Shown: one piece after another, positions 55,680 through 64,000 of the stretch
How positions within the stretch are numbered: the first letter of the stretch is position 1
Layout: every line of letters starts with the position of its first letter
Source of the DNA: Veillonella nakazawae
GTDB lineage: Bacteria; Bacillota; Negativicutes; Veillonellales; Veillonellaceae
Length of the DNA stretch: 64,000 bases
Assembly (NCBI RefSeq): GCF_013393365.1
Contig: NZ_AP022321.1
Coordinates: forward strand, 654,001 to 718,000
Reading direction: 5' to 3'
Notes under the pieces: model-generated
Told to the model about the DNA's origin: nothing
Databases searched by the model: none
What the model saw: only the letters and a program-made list of their open reading frames with translations
Translations under genes and position numbers: made by a program

Positions 55680-57485
55680 ATGGAAACAATGCAAGGCTTA
55701 CACCGTACGCACGGTTGTGGCACCATCTCTGAACAAGAGGTAGGTAAAGAGGTCGTATTATGTGGTTGGGTTGAACGCCGTCGTGATCATGGTGGTTTGA
55801 TTTTCTTGGATTTACGTGATCGTTCTGGCGTAGTACAAGTAGTGGCATCTCCAGATCATAACGTGGAATCTTTCCACAAAGCAGAGGATGTTCGTAACGA
55901 ATATGTACTTTGTGTACGTGGTAAAATTACAAAACGTGATGAAGCTGCTATCAATCCAAATCTTCCAACAGGTGCATATGAAATGTACTGTGAAGAATTG
56001 CGCGTATTGAACTTTGCTAAAACACCTCCATTCTATATCCAAGATGATATTGATGTAGATGAAAATATTCGTTTAAAATATCGTTACCTTGACTTACGTC
56101 GTCCAGAAATGCAACGTAACTTGATTTTACGTCACAAAGTAACAAAAGCAATGCGCGACTTCTTCGATAGCCGCGATTTCTTGGAAATTGAAACTCCAAT
56201 GCTTACTAAATCTACACCAGAAGGCGCTCGTGACTATCTAGTACCTTCTCGTGTAAATGCTGGTACATTCTATGCATTGCCACAATCTCCACAAATTTTC
56301 AAACAAATCTTGATGGTAGCTGGTTATGAAAAATATTTCCAAATCGTTCGTTGCTTCCGCGATGAAGATTTGCGTGCAGACCGTCAACCAGAGTTCACTC
56401 AGCTCGACTTGGAAATGTCCTTCGTAGATGAAGAAGACATTTACTCCATGCTTGAAGAAATGGTTGCTCATGTATTTAAAACTACATTGGGCAAAGAAAT
56501 CACATTGCCTATGCCTCGCATTACATGGGATGAAGCAATGGATAAATATGGTTCTGATAAACCAGACCTTCGTTTCGACATGGCCTTTACTGATGTAACT
56601 GATCTTGTAAAGGATACAGAATTTAAAGTATTCCGTTCTGTTATCGACAATGGTGGCGTAGTTAAAGGTATCGTAGTACCTGGCGATGCTGGTATTCCTC
56701 GTCGTGAACTTGATGATCTCGTTGAATATGTAAACCGTTATGGTGCAAAAGGTCTTGCATGGGCTTGCTTCAACGAAGATGGTTCTATCAAGTCTCAAAT
56801 CATGAAGTTCTTAGGTGAAGATACAATCCGCAACATCGGTGAAAAAATGGGCGCTAAAGGTGGCGACCTCGTATTGATGATTGCTGATAAACCAGCAACT
56901 GTAGCACGTGCATTGGGCGAATTGCGCCTTGAAATGGCCCGTCGTATGAACATGATTGATCCAGATAAATTGGCATTCACATGGGTAACTGATTTCCCTA
57001 TGTTCGAATATAACGAAGATGAAAAACGTTATGTTGCAATGCACCATCCGTTCACAATGCCTCGTCATGAAGACCTTGATAAATTAGAATCCGATCCTGG
57101 TAGTGTAAAAGCAATCGCTTATGATATGGTATTGAACGGTGTTGAAATCGGTGGCGGTTCCTTGCGTATTTACCAATCTGATGTACAAGAAAAAGTATTC
57201 AAAGCTATTGGCTTGTCTGAAGAAGAAGCAAAATCCAAATTCGGCTTCATGCTTGATGCATTCCAATATGGTGCACCTCCTCATGCAGGCTGTGCATTTG
57301 GCCTTGATCGTCTTGTTATGTTGATGGCAAAACGTCAATCTATCCGCGACGTAATCGCATTCCCTAAAACTCAATCTGCTTCTGATGTTATGAGCCAAGC
57401 GCCATCTGAAGTAGAACCTAAACAATTAAAAGAGTTGCATATTAAACCAGATATCGAGGAAGAAGAAGAACAATCTTTGGTGTAA
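55680..57485 (+). CDS. aspS: Aspartyl-tRNA synthetase
   Basis: Class II synthetase of bacterial type, 601 aa from ATG 55680. An OB-fold anticodon domain (VVLCGWVERRRDHGGLIFLD) comes first, then motif 2 FRDEDLRADRQPEFTQLD near residue 220, a GAD insertion and motif 3 FGLDRLVMLM near 540. An alternative ATG at 55668 overlaps hisS by 4 bp but has its ribosome site too close. Whether it also charges tRNA-Asn was not determined. Confidence 0.97.
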   Translation: METMQGLHRTHGCGTISEQEVGKEVVLCGWVERRRDHGGLIFLDLRDRSGVVQVVASPDHNVESFHKAEDVRNEYVLCVRGKITKRDEAAINPNLPTGAYEMYCEELRVLNFAKTPPFYIQDDIDVDENIRLKYRYLDLRRPEMQRNLILRHKVTKAMRDFFDSRDFLEIETPMLTKSTPEGARDYLVPSRVNAGTFYALPQSPQIFKQILMVAGYEKYFQIVRCFRDEDLRADRQPEFTQLDLEMSFVDEEDIYSMLEEMVAHVFKTTLGKEITLPMPRITWDEAMDKYGSDKPDLRFDMAFTDVTDLVKDTEFKVFRSVIDNGGVVKGIVVPGDAGIPRRELDDLVEYVNRYGAKGLAWACFNEDGSIKSQIMKFLGEDTIRNIGEKMGAKGGDLVLMIADKPATVARALGELRLEMARRMNMIDPDKLAFTWVTDFPMFEYNEDEKRYVAMHHPFTMPRHEDLDKLESDPGSVKAIAYDMVLNGVEIGGGSLRIYQSDVQEKVFKAIGLSEEEAKSKFGFMLDAFQYGAPPHAGCAFGLDRLVMLMAKRQSIRDVIAFPKTQSASDVMSQAPSEVEPKQLKELHIKPDIEEEEEQSLV

Positions 57486-57525
57486 AAACATAGGCAAGAA
57501 TTGATTAAAATTCAAATGTCAAGAC

Positions 57526-57554
57526 TTGTTTATTACCAATCTTTCTGATACTAT
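57526..57554 (+). promoter_or_regulatory. Promoter of the 6S RNA gene
   Basis: TTGTTT at 57526-57531, a 17-bp spacer and TACTAT at 57549-57554, with a start expected near 57561. Confidence 0.65.
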
Positions 57555-57560
57555 TTATGT

Positions 57561-57740
57561 ATAAGATATCCCTGCCATGTGCGTGTGATATCGCAGTTTT
57601 GAGCCAACACATTTACTTCGGGAGTCCGAACTCTCGTCTGAACGTTACGCCCTTATGGGACAACTGCAGGATGAGGAGGACACCCACCTGCCCTAAGCAG
57701 GATCAAAACGCGGTACATTACGGCATGGTGGGGCTTTTTT
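57561..57740 (+). ncRNA. ssrS: 6S RNA (regulator of RNA polymerase)
   Basis: Non-coding unit of about 180 nt. The ends pair as a closing stem (CCCTGCCATG near 57570 with CATGGTGGGG near 57724-57733), followed by a T-run ending at 57740. The interior has several short stems around a large central region, the general shape of 6S RNA, which mimics an open promoter and holds the housekeeping RNA polymerase. The location between aspS and rarA matches the place of bsrA in Bacillus. The call rests on structure by eye plus synteny. No coding sequence competes with it. Confidence 0.85.
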
Positions 57741-57827
57741 GCGTGTAAAAATGACATATAATGAGAACATCAATGGTTTAGAAATGTGGATATTAATAGT
57801 TTAGATACTGTGAATTGAGGTGATAGA

Positions 57828-59129
57828 ATGGATAGTTTGTTTGATTTAGAGCCTACAAATGCATATGAGCCACTTCCTGTGCGTATGCGTCCTACCAAGT
57901 TGGATCATTTATACGGTCAAGAGAAGGCCGTAGGGAAGGGGACCTTCTTACGAGCTATGGTAGAGAAGGATACCATACCATCTATGCTTTTTTATGGGCC
58001 TTGTGGAACGGGAAAAACTACGCTAGCAGGTATCATTGCTAAGGTAAGTAATAGTCATTTTGTAAATTTAAATGCTACCAATGCTGGTATAGGTGAGTTG
58101 CGTAACATCATAGAGGATGCTCGTAAGCGCGTACGGTCATTACAACAAAGAACTATATTATTTCTCGATGAAATCCACCGTTTCAATAAAAGCCAACAAG
58201 ATGTGTTATTACCTTGTGTAGAAGATGGCACGATTATCCTCATTGGTGCCACCACAGAAAATCCGTTTTTTGAGGTTAATAGACCGCTCTTATCCCGTTT
58301 GCGACTCATAACATTGGAGGCTTTGACACCAAAGGCGATTGGTCAAATTTTGCGTCGTGCTATTACAGATGAAGAGGTAGGCCTTGGTAAACGCCGTTTA
58401 CAAGTAACCGATGAAGTGCTAGAGGATGTAGGAATTTTCGTTAATGGCGACGGTCGTATGGCTTTGAATATTTTAGAACAGGCTGCAGCTATGGTACCGG
58501 ATGAAGGGACTATAACCATAGAGGTTCTTGAAAAAGTTGTGGGACGTAGAATTTACACATATGATAAAAAGGGTGACAGCCACTACGATACAATCTCTGC
58601 TTTTATTAAAAGTATGCGTGGCTCTGATGTACAAGCGACGGTGCATTATTTGGCACGTATGATTGAAGCGGGGGAGGATCCTAATTTTATTGCTCGTCGT
58701 ATCGTAATATGTGCAGCTGAGGATGTAGGCCTTGCAGATCCGCAAGCTTTAATTCTAGCCAATGCAGCGGCTCAAGCGGCTCATATGGTAGGATTTCCGG
58801 AGGCTCGTATCATATTGTCTGAAGCGGCTTGTTATGTAGCATTAGCACCGAAAAGTAATTCTGCTTATTTGGCTATCGATGCAGCAATTGCCGATGTGCG
58901 CCACAAGGATTGTGGACAGGTGCCAGATCATTTAAAAGATAGTCATTATAGTGGGGCTAGCAAGCTAGGTCATGGGAACACCTATAAGTATGCCCACAAC
59001 TATCCAAATGGCTATGTAAAACAGCAGTATCTACCAACACCTCTTATGGATGCTTCGTACTACAACGGTATTAAAAGGGGCAAGGAAGAACAGTTACTTT
59101 GTGACTGGGAGAAACGGCGTAAAAGCTAA
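57828..59129 (+). CDS. rarA: Replication-associated recombination ATPase RarA (MgsA)
   Basis: AAA+ ATPase acting at stalled replication forks, related to clamp-loader subunits. Walker A GPCGTGKT is at about residues 58-65, Walker B ILFLDEIHRFNKSQQD near 113, and the C-terminal domain has YKYAHNYPNGYVKQQYLP near 386. The length of 433 aa is typical. It is preceded by the 6S RNA gene and a short A+T-rich leader. Confidence 0.95.
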   Translation: MDSLFDLEPTNAYEPLPVRMRPTKLDHLYGQEKAVGKGTFLRAMVEKDTIPSMLFYGPCGTGKTTLAGIIAKVSNSHFVNLNATNAGIGELRNIIEDARKRVRSLQQRTILFLDEIHRFNKSQQDVLLPCVEDGTIILIGATTENPFFEVNRPLLSRLRLITLEALTPKAIGQILRRAITDEEVGLGKRRLQVTDEVLEDVGIFVNGDGRMALNILEQAAAMVPDEGTITIEVLEKVVGRRIYTYDKKGDSHYDTISAFIKSMRGSDVQATVHYLARMIEAGEDPNFIARRIVICAAEDVGLADPQALILANAAAQAAHMVGFPEARIILSEAACYVALAPKSNSAYLAIDAAIADVRHKDCGQVPDHLKDSHYSGASKLGHGNTYKYAHNYPNGYVKQQYLPTPLMDASYYNGIKRGKEEQLLCDWEKRRKS

Positions 59130-59211
59130 CTAAATACTTCGATATATGCTATAATATAATGATAAGTTAATTTACAGTAGTGTTATATAAGTAAGGGGTT
59201 TGTATAGATTT

Positions 59212-61956
59212 ATGGCAGAAGAAAAAACTTCCACCAAAAAACGCAATACACGACGAAAGCGAACAAGTACAAAACAGCAAACTAAGTCTCAAGGGTTTTC
59301 CTTGCGCAGCGAAGTTAAAGGCTTAATTGTAATTGCCTTTGCAGTTATTTCCTTGCTCGGATTCTTTGGGTTTGAACTCGGTCTTGTAGGACAGATTTTA
59401 ACAGGTATATTCCGTTATGGTTTTGGCCTAGGTGGTATTATTCCTTGCCTTGGTGTGTTCTGGATCGGCTGGCGATTATTGTATAAAGGAACATTTATTT
59501 CCGTTACTAAACGGGGTGTTGTAATGACTTTGTTCTTCCTATTCTTGCTAGCCCTTGTTCCATTGTGGCGCGTTCCTGAGGGGCAGGAATTAATCACAAC
59601 ACAATTGGCTGACCAAGGTGGTGTAGTAGGTGGTGCTATCGCTACATTCCTTCGTACTCTATTAGGTGAGCTAGGGGCTATCATTTTAGATGTATTCTTA
59701 TTATTAGCCTTTGGTATTCTAATCACTCGTTTATCTTTGCGAAGTGGCTTGCAAAAGGCAGCAGATAAAACACAAGTAGGTTTAGATGTAGCTAAAGAAG
59801 TGGCTGCTGAGAAGGTCGCTGTAGCTAAAGAGGTCTTTGAAGATTGGAATGAACAACGTAAAGAAGCTGCAGAACAACGGAAAGCGTATAACAGGGAAAA
59901 GGATACACGCTTTGCTGATGCTGCAGATCAAGCGTTAGATACACTTGAAAAACGAGGTATCACTACCGATCGAGATAACTTTGAAACGAGTGCGGTTATA
60001 GATAATGAACCTATGGTGGATACAGTGACGACTGTAGAATCTCCAAAGGCTCCTACATCTTGGAAAGAATTGGCTGAAATAGAAGCGCGCAACCGTGCAG
60101 CGGAACAATTGGCGAATGTTTCTGAAGATGCTGGTGATGCGAAGTCTTATGATGCAGATGATTTTGATCAATTTTCTGATGCTAGTAGATCTACAGGTGA
60201 TGACTATGTATATACTCCAGATGAGGATTATACATATACTCCAGACGAAGGATATACAGATGAATCTGAATCAGTAGAGAATAATCATGAGGAACAACCA
60301 AAGTTTACATATCAAAATACAACGATTGGTCCATTGGAAACTAATCACGCTGCCATAGCTTCTGCTGTACCTGGAACAGGTGCTACAGCAAGTTCTGTAA
60401 GTGCTGGTGCTGGTATGTCTGGTATGAGTTTACAAGTACCATCTACTATTAGTACTACAGAAGATACAGCACAAGTAGCAGTATCTAAAGATGGTCAAAT
60501 TCATCGTACCTATGATAGACCTTATCATTTCCCAAGCCTTGATATTTTGGCGAAAGGGAAGGGGAGTCAAAGCAATGGTGAAGAAGTAGCTCAAAATGCA
60601 ATGATGCTTGAAAATGTATTGAGTAACTTTGGTATTACTGCTAAGGTCGTTAATGCTACACAAGGTCCAACTGTTACACGCTACGAAATTGAACCTGCAC
60701 CAGGTGTAAAGGTTAGCCGCATCGTCAATTTAACTGATGATATCGCCTTAAACTTAGCGGCTCAACATATTCGGATGGAGGCTCCAATCCCTGGTAAATC
60801 CGCCATCGGTATCGAGGTTCCTAATAAGACGACAGAGGCCGTTCATTTGCGTGATGTTCTTGATTGTAGTGACTTCAAGGACGCTCGTGGGGGTATTCCT
60901 GTAGGTCTTGGCAAGGATATTGCAGGTAAGCCTGTTATTACTGACCTTGCAAAGATGCCTCACCTGCTTGTAGCAGGTACTACTGGTTCTGGTAAATCTG
61001 TATGTGTAAATACTTTGATTTCAAGTATTCTATTTAGTCGTAAACCAGAAGAGGTTAAGCTTTTATTAATCGACCCTAAGATGGTTGAATTGTCTATCTA
61101 CAATGGCATTCCTCATTTGATGGTGCCAGTTGTAACAGATATGAAAAAAGCAGCCGCTGTATTGCGGTGGGCTGTTCGTGAGATGGAGGCTCGTTATAAA
61201 GCTTTTGCAGCATCTGGCAAACGCGATATTAAGAGCTATAACGAAGCACACCCTAAGGCGGCTATGCCTTTGATTGTATTAATTATCGATGAGTTAGCTG
61301 ACCTTATGATGACTGCTCCTGATGATATTGAAGAATCTATTAGTCGCTTAGCACAAATGGCGCGTGCTGCAGGTATTCACATGGTACTTGCTACGCAACG
61401 TCCTTCTGTCAACGTTATTACAGGCTCTATTAAGGCCAATGTACCTAGCCGTATTTCCTTTGCAGTAGGTTCTCAAATTGACTCCCGTACTATTCTCGAT
61501 ATGGCGGGTGCTGAGAAATTACTTGGTAAAGGGGATATGCTATTTGCTCCAATTGGTGCTAATAAACCAATTCGTGTACAAGGTGCGTTTATCTCTGATG
61601 ATGAGGTAGAACATCTTGTGGAATTTGTAAAAGCTCAACGTGAACCAGAATATGACGATACTGTTACACAAGAGGCTGAGAAGGAAACCGAAAAAGAATC
61701 ATCAGAAGAAAATGATATCTACCGCGATGAATTATTAGAACGTGCTGTTAATCTCGTTATGGAATCTGGTCAAGCTTCTGTGTCTATGTTACAGCGTCGA
61801 TTCCGCATTGGGTATACTCGTGCGGCTCGCCTTGTTGATACGATGGAAGACCTTAAAATTGTTGGTCCTAGTATGGGCAGTAAGGCTCGAGAGATTTTGA
61901 TGAGCCCTGAACAAGCTAAGGCGCGATATTTCTCAGACTCCAATGATGAGCAATAA
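59212..61956 (+). CDS. ftsK: DNA translocase FtsK/SpoIIIE
   Basis: Septum-located DNA pump that clears chromosomes during division. A basic N-terminus and about four to five membrane helices (residues about 30-190) lead to an acidic linker with Tyr-Thr-Pro-Asp repeats near 335-350. The motor domain has Walker A GTTGSGKS near 585 and Walker B LIVLIIDELADLMM near 690. The C-terminal gamma winged helix (VSMLQRRFRIGYTRAARL) reads KOPS-like sites. ATG 59212 is used (914 aa); a TTG at 59200 sits closer to AAGGGG and cannot be excluded. Confidence 0.95.
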   Translation: MAEEKTSTKKRNTRRKRTSTKQQTKSQGFSLRSEVKGLIVIAFAVISLLGFFGFELGLVGQILTGIFRYGFGLGGIIPCLGVFWIGWRLLYKGTFISVTKRGVVMTLFFLFLLALVPLWRVPEGQELITTQLADQGGVVGGAIATFLRTLLGELGAIILDVFLLLAFGILITRLSLRSGLQKAADKTQVGLDVAKEVAAEKVAVAKEVFEDWNEQRKEAAEQRKAYNREKDTRFADAADQALDTLEKRGITTDRDNFETSAVIDNEPMVDTVTTVESPKAPTSWKELAEIEARNRAAEQLANVSEDAGDAKSYDADDFDQFSDASRSTGDDYVYTPDEDYTYTPDEGYTDESESVENNHEEQPKFTYQNTTIGPLETNHAAIASAVPGTGATASSVSAGAGMSGMSLQVPSTISTTEDTAQVAVSKDGQIHRTYDRPYHFPSLDILAKGKGSQSNGEEVAQNAMMLENVLSNFGITAKVVNATQGPTVTRYEIEPAPGVKVSRIVNLTDDIALNLAAQHIRMEAPIPGKSAIGIEVPNKTTEAVHLRDVLDCSDFKDARGGIPVGLGKDIAGKPVITDLAKMPHLLVAGTTGSGKSVCVNTLISSILFSRKPEEVKLLLIDPKMVELSIYNGIPHLMVPVVTDMKKAAAVLRWAVREMEARYKAFAASGKRDIKSYNEAHPKAAMPLIVLIIDELADLMMTAPDDIEESISRLAQMARAAGIHMVLATQRPSVNVITGSIKANVPSRISFAVGSQIDSRTILDMAGAEKLLGKGDMLFAPIGANKPIRVQGAFISDDEVEHLVEFVKAQREPEYDDTVTQEAEKETEKESSEENDIYRDELLERAVNLVMESGQASVSMLQRRFRIGYTRAARLVDTMEDLKIVGPSMGSKAREILMSPEQAKARYFSDSNDEQ

Positions 61957-62004
61957 TTAAATGATTACGATATGAGTATTATGTAGATTAAGAGAGGAAC
62001 GAAA

Positions 62005-62457
62005 ATGGCTGAATTAGGCGAAGAATTACGACGTGAACGAGTAAGACGTAATTTAACCTTTAAAGATGTGGAGCAAGTACTGCACATTAAAACAACCTAT
62101 TTGGAAGCTATCGAAGATGGTAAGTATGACATCATTCCTGGTCAGGTCTACGTAAAAGGCTTTATTCGTAATTACGGTAATTATTTAGATCTTGATGGGG
62201 ATCGCTTGGTAAAAGCCTACCAAAGTCAAGTAGGTGATATAGATACGTTTTCCTTGCGTTCTGTGACGCGTCAGAAGGCACAAGCGGCGCCAAATTTGGT
62301 GCAAAGTGAATTCGTTGAATACCAAACATCCAAAAAGCGTATGTCCTTAGAAACGCGTCAACGTAAACGTCAACGTTCTATCGTACAAGAACGCATTATT
62401 TTAGGCATTATTTTATTCTGTATGGCATTATTTTTACTATGGTTATTCCTTTTCTAA
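62005..62457 (+). CDS. RodZ-like helix-turn-helix membrane protein
   Basis: 150 aa. An N-terminal HTH_25 domain (ELGEELRRERVRRNLTFKDVE... and GQVYVKGFIRNYGNYLDLD near residues 46-64) is followed by a basic region and one membrane helix at the very C-terminus (about 130-149). Unlike full RodZ it has no periplasmic domain after the helix. It may link the MreB cytoskeleton to the membrane. The position downstream of ftsK is common for this gene in Firmicutes. Confidence 0.85.
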   Translation: MAELGEELRRERVRRNLTFKDVEQVLHIKTTYLEAIEDGKYDIIPGQVYVKGFIRNYGNYLDLDGDRLVKAYQSQVGDIDTFSLRSVTRQKAQAAPNLVQSEFVEYQTSKKRMSLETRQRKRQRSIVQERIILGIILFCMALFLLWLFLF

Positions 62458-62487
62458 TAAAAGGAAAGAAAGGCATTTATTCAATTA

Positions 62488-64000
62488 ATGGATAGATTTT
62501 TAGTAACAGAACCTTCGGATATGAAGAAACGCGGTTGGGCCGAATTAGATTTTGTCCTCATTAGTGGGGACGCCTATGTGGACCATCCTTCCTTTGCACC
62601 TGCAGTTATCGGCAGATACTTAGAATCCAAAGGGTATCGTGTAGGCATTATAGATCAACCAGATTGGAATGATGTAGAGGCTTTCAAAAAACTTGGTAAA
62701 CCGCGTCTAGCATCCCTTGTTACGGCAGGGAATCTAGACTCAATGCTTAATAAATTTACGGCGGCAAAGAAAATTCGTCGACAAGATGACTATTCTCCAG
62801 GTGGTGAAGCGGGCCATCGCCCAGATCGAGCTACCTTGGTATATGCGAATCGTATGAAAGAGGCTTACAGTGATGTGCCTCTTATTATCGGTGGCATAGA
62901 GGCGTCCTTACGCCGATTTGGTCATTATGATTATTGGTCAGATACTGTGCGTCGTTCTATTTTAGTTGATTCAAAGGCTGATGTACTCATTTATGGTATG
63001 GGTGAACTTCAAATTGTAGAATTAGCTGATGCGTTAGATCAAGATAGATTTAAAGAGTCCTTGCCATCTATTCGTGGTATTTGTTATATGGCCAAGGAAA
63101 TCCCTACTATAGACTATGTTGAGTGTCCATCTTTTGAGGAAATTAAAGCGGATAAGATGGCTTTTGCTGATGCATTCCGTATGCAGTATGATGAACAAGA
63201 TCCATTCTATGGTCGTATAGTAGTACAAAAACATGGCGATAGATATCTTGTTCAAAACACACCTGCATTGCCACTTACGCAGGAGGAAATGGATGGCGTA
63301 TATAACTTGCCGTATACTCGCAAGTGGCATCCTAAATATGATGATAAGGGTGGCGTACCAGCATTAAGCGAAGTACAGTTTAGCCTTGTAAGTCAACGGG
63401 GATGCTTTGGTAGCTGTTCATTCTGTGCAATAACAAATCATCAAGGTCGTATCATCCAAAATCGTAGTCATGAGTCTTTACTTGATGAAGCTCAAACTAT
63501 GATTAATATGGTTAACTTTAAAGGATATATTCATGATGTTGGGGGCCCTACAGCGAACTTCCGTCATTTAGCTTGTGACAAACAAGCTGTATATGGTGCT
63601 TGTAAAGGTCGTACTTGTGCGGCTCCAGAGCCTTGTGAAAATCTAAATACAAACCATGATGACTATATTGCTTTACTCCGTAAATTACGCAAGATAAAAG
63701 GCGTAAAAAAGGTATTTGTTCGTTCTGGCTTGCGTTATGACTATGTTCTAGCGGATAACAATAAAGATTTTGTCCGCGAGCTTTGTGAATTTCATGTAAG
63801 TGGACAATTAAAAGTAGCGCCAGAACATGTTTCTAAACGCGTTACCAATATGATGGGCAAAGCTGGTAAGGAAGAGTTCCTCACCTTCAAATCTTGGTTT
63901 GAAGAGGCCAATAAAAATCTTGGTAAGAAGCAATATTTAGTACCATATTTTATGAGCTCTCATCCAGGTTGTGCATTGGAAGATGCTATTGAATTAGCCG
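62488..64000 (+). CDS. YgiQ-family (UPF0313) radical SAM protein, 3' end outside window
   Basis: Open from ATG 62488 to the window end, at least 504 codons, with no stop. It begins MDRFLVTEPSDMKKRGWAEL, and LIIGGIEASLRRFGHYDYW near residue 131 is strongly conserved in the family. The radical SAM cluster motif is CFGSCSFC near residue 307. The N-terminal part resembles a B12-binding fold. The function is unknown. It is 3'-truncated only by the window edge. Confidence 0.92.
   Translation, partial: MDRFLVTEPSDMKKRGWAELDFVLISGDAYVDHPSFAPAVIGRYLESKGYRVGIIDQPDWNDVEAFKKLGKPRLASLVTAGNLDSMLNKFTAAKKIRRQDDYSPGGEAGHRPDRATLVYANRMKEAYSDVPLIIGGIEASLRRFGHYDYWSDTVRRSILVDSKADVLIYGMGELQIVELADALDQDRFKESLPSIRGICYMAKEIPTIDYVECPSFEEIKADKMAFADAFRMQYDEQDPFYGRIVVQKHGDRYLVQNTPALPLTQEEMDGVYNLPYTRKWHPKYDDKGGVPALSEVQFSLVSQRGCFGSCSFCAITNHQGRIIQNRSHESLLDEAQTMINMVNFKGYIHDVGGPTANFRHLACDKQAVYGACKGRTCAAPEPCENLNTNHDDYIALLRKLRKIKGVKKVFVRSGLRYDYVLADNNKDFVRELCEFHVSGQLKVAPEHVSKRVTNMMGKAGKEEFLTFKSWFEEANKNLGKKQYLVPYFMSSHPGCALEDAIELA

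Noticed and set aside
56238..56798. 186-aa minus-strand open frame inside aspS
   Set aside because: Shadow of a conserved synthetase gene; composition and context give no support.

Overview
The window is a contiguous piece of a low-GC, diderm Firmicutes chromosome. It is most likely Veillonella (Negativicutes). The strongest evidence is a complete sodium-pumping methylmalonyl-CoA decarboxylase locus in the order mmdA-mmdD-mmdE-mmdC-mmdB. It includes the short delta (115 aa) and tiny epsilon (55 aa) subunits described from Veillonella. An O-antigen ligase-like protein fits an organism with an outer membrane. The species cannot be fixed from the sequence alone. Every recognisable gene but one (tmcAL, 25995-27188) lies on the plus strand. 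I see no rRNA, tRNA, CRISPR array, prophage or transposase.

Layout. 1-9386: the 3' part of lon, then engB, a polyprenyl diphosphate synthase, tatC, valS, folC and a Wzy/WaaL-family membrane protein. 9387-9907: a gene-free stretch with a strong inverted repeat, a terminator-like hairpin and the promoter of the next operon. 9908-18974: the succinate-to-propionate block, comprising a CoA transferase, a split methylmalonyl-CoA mutase, MeaB, the epimerase and the five-gene Na+-pumping decarboxylase. Together these convert succinate to propionate and store the decarboxylation energy as a sodium gradient. 19166-22679: a tandem duplication of a small membrane protein plus an SLC13-type Na+/dicarboxylate transporter; in the second copy the small gene is frameshifted. 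22919-23837: a SemiSWEET transporter and an 8-Cys ferredoxin. The ferredoxin promoter region is nearly repeated in front of the second transporter copy.

23945-31477: lspA, rluD, pyrR, tmcAL (minus strand), a lipoprotein gene, ackA, a PH-like membrane protein, maf, and radC preceded by a 15-copy CTGTG microsatellite. 31763-38190: the elongasome operon mreB-mreC-mreD-mrdA-minD-like-rodA, notable if the organism is a coccus. 38248-44043: paired radical-SAM/DUF2344 genes, RNase G, mntP and the L21-Prp-L27 operon with its leader. 44257-47383: an ABC exporter of the FetAB family and hydG. 47579-57485: recJ, relA/spoT, an MBL hydrolase, fur, hemZ, hisS and aspS, with a Fur-box-like sequence at the operon start. 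57561-57740: a 6S RNA between aspS and rarA, the same neighbourhood as in Bacillus. 57828-64000: rarA, ftsK, a RodZ-like protein and the start of a YgiQ-type radical SAM gene that runs off the window.

Most of the window is well-conserved core genome. The features least explained by known families are the CTGTG repeat in the presumed radC leader, the duplicated small-protein/SLC13 module with mosaic divergence and a borrowed promoter, the compact promoter-repeat-terminator unit near 9450, and the long N-terminal extension of TatC.
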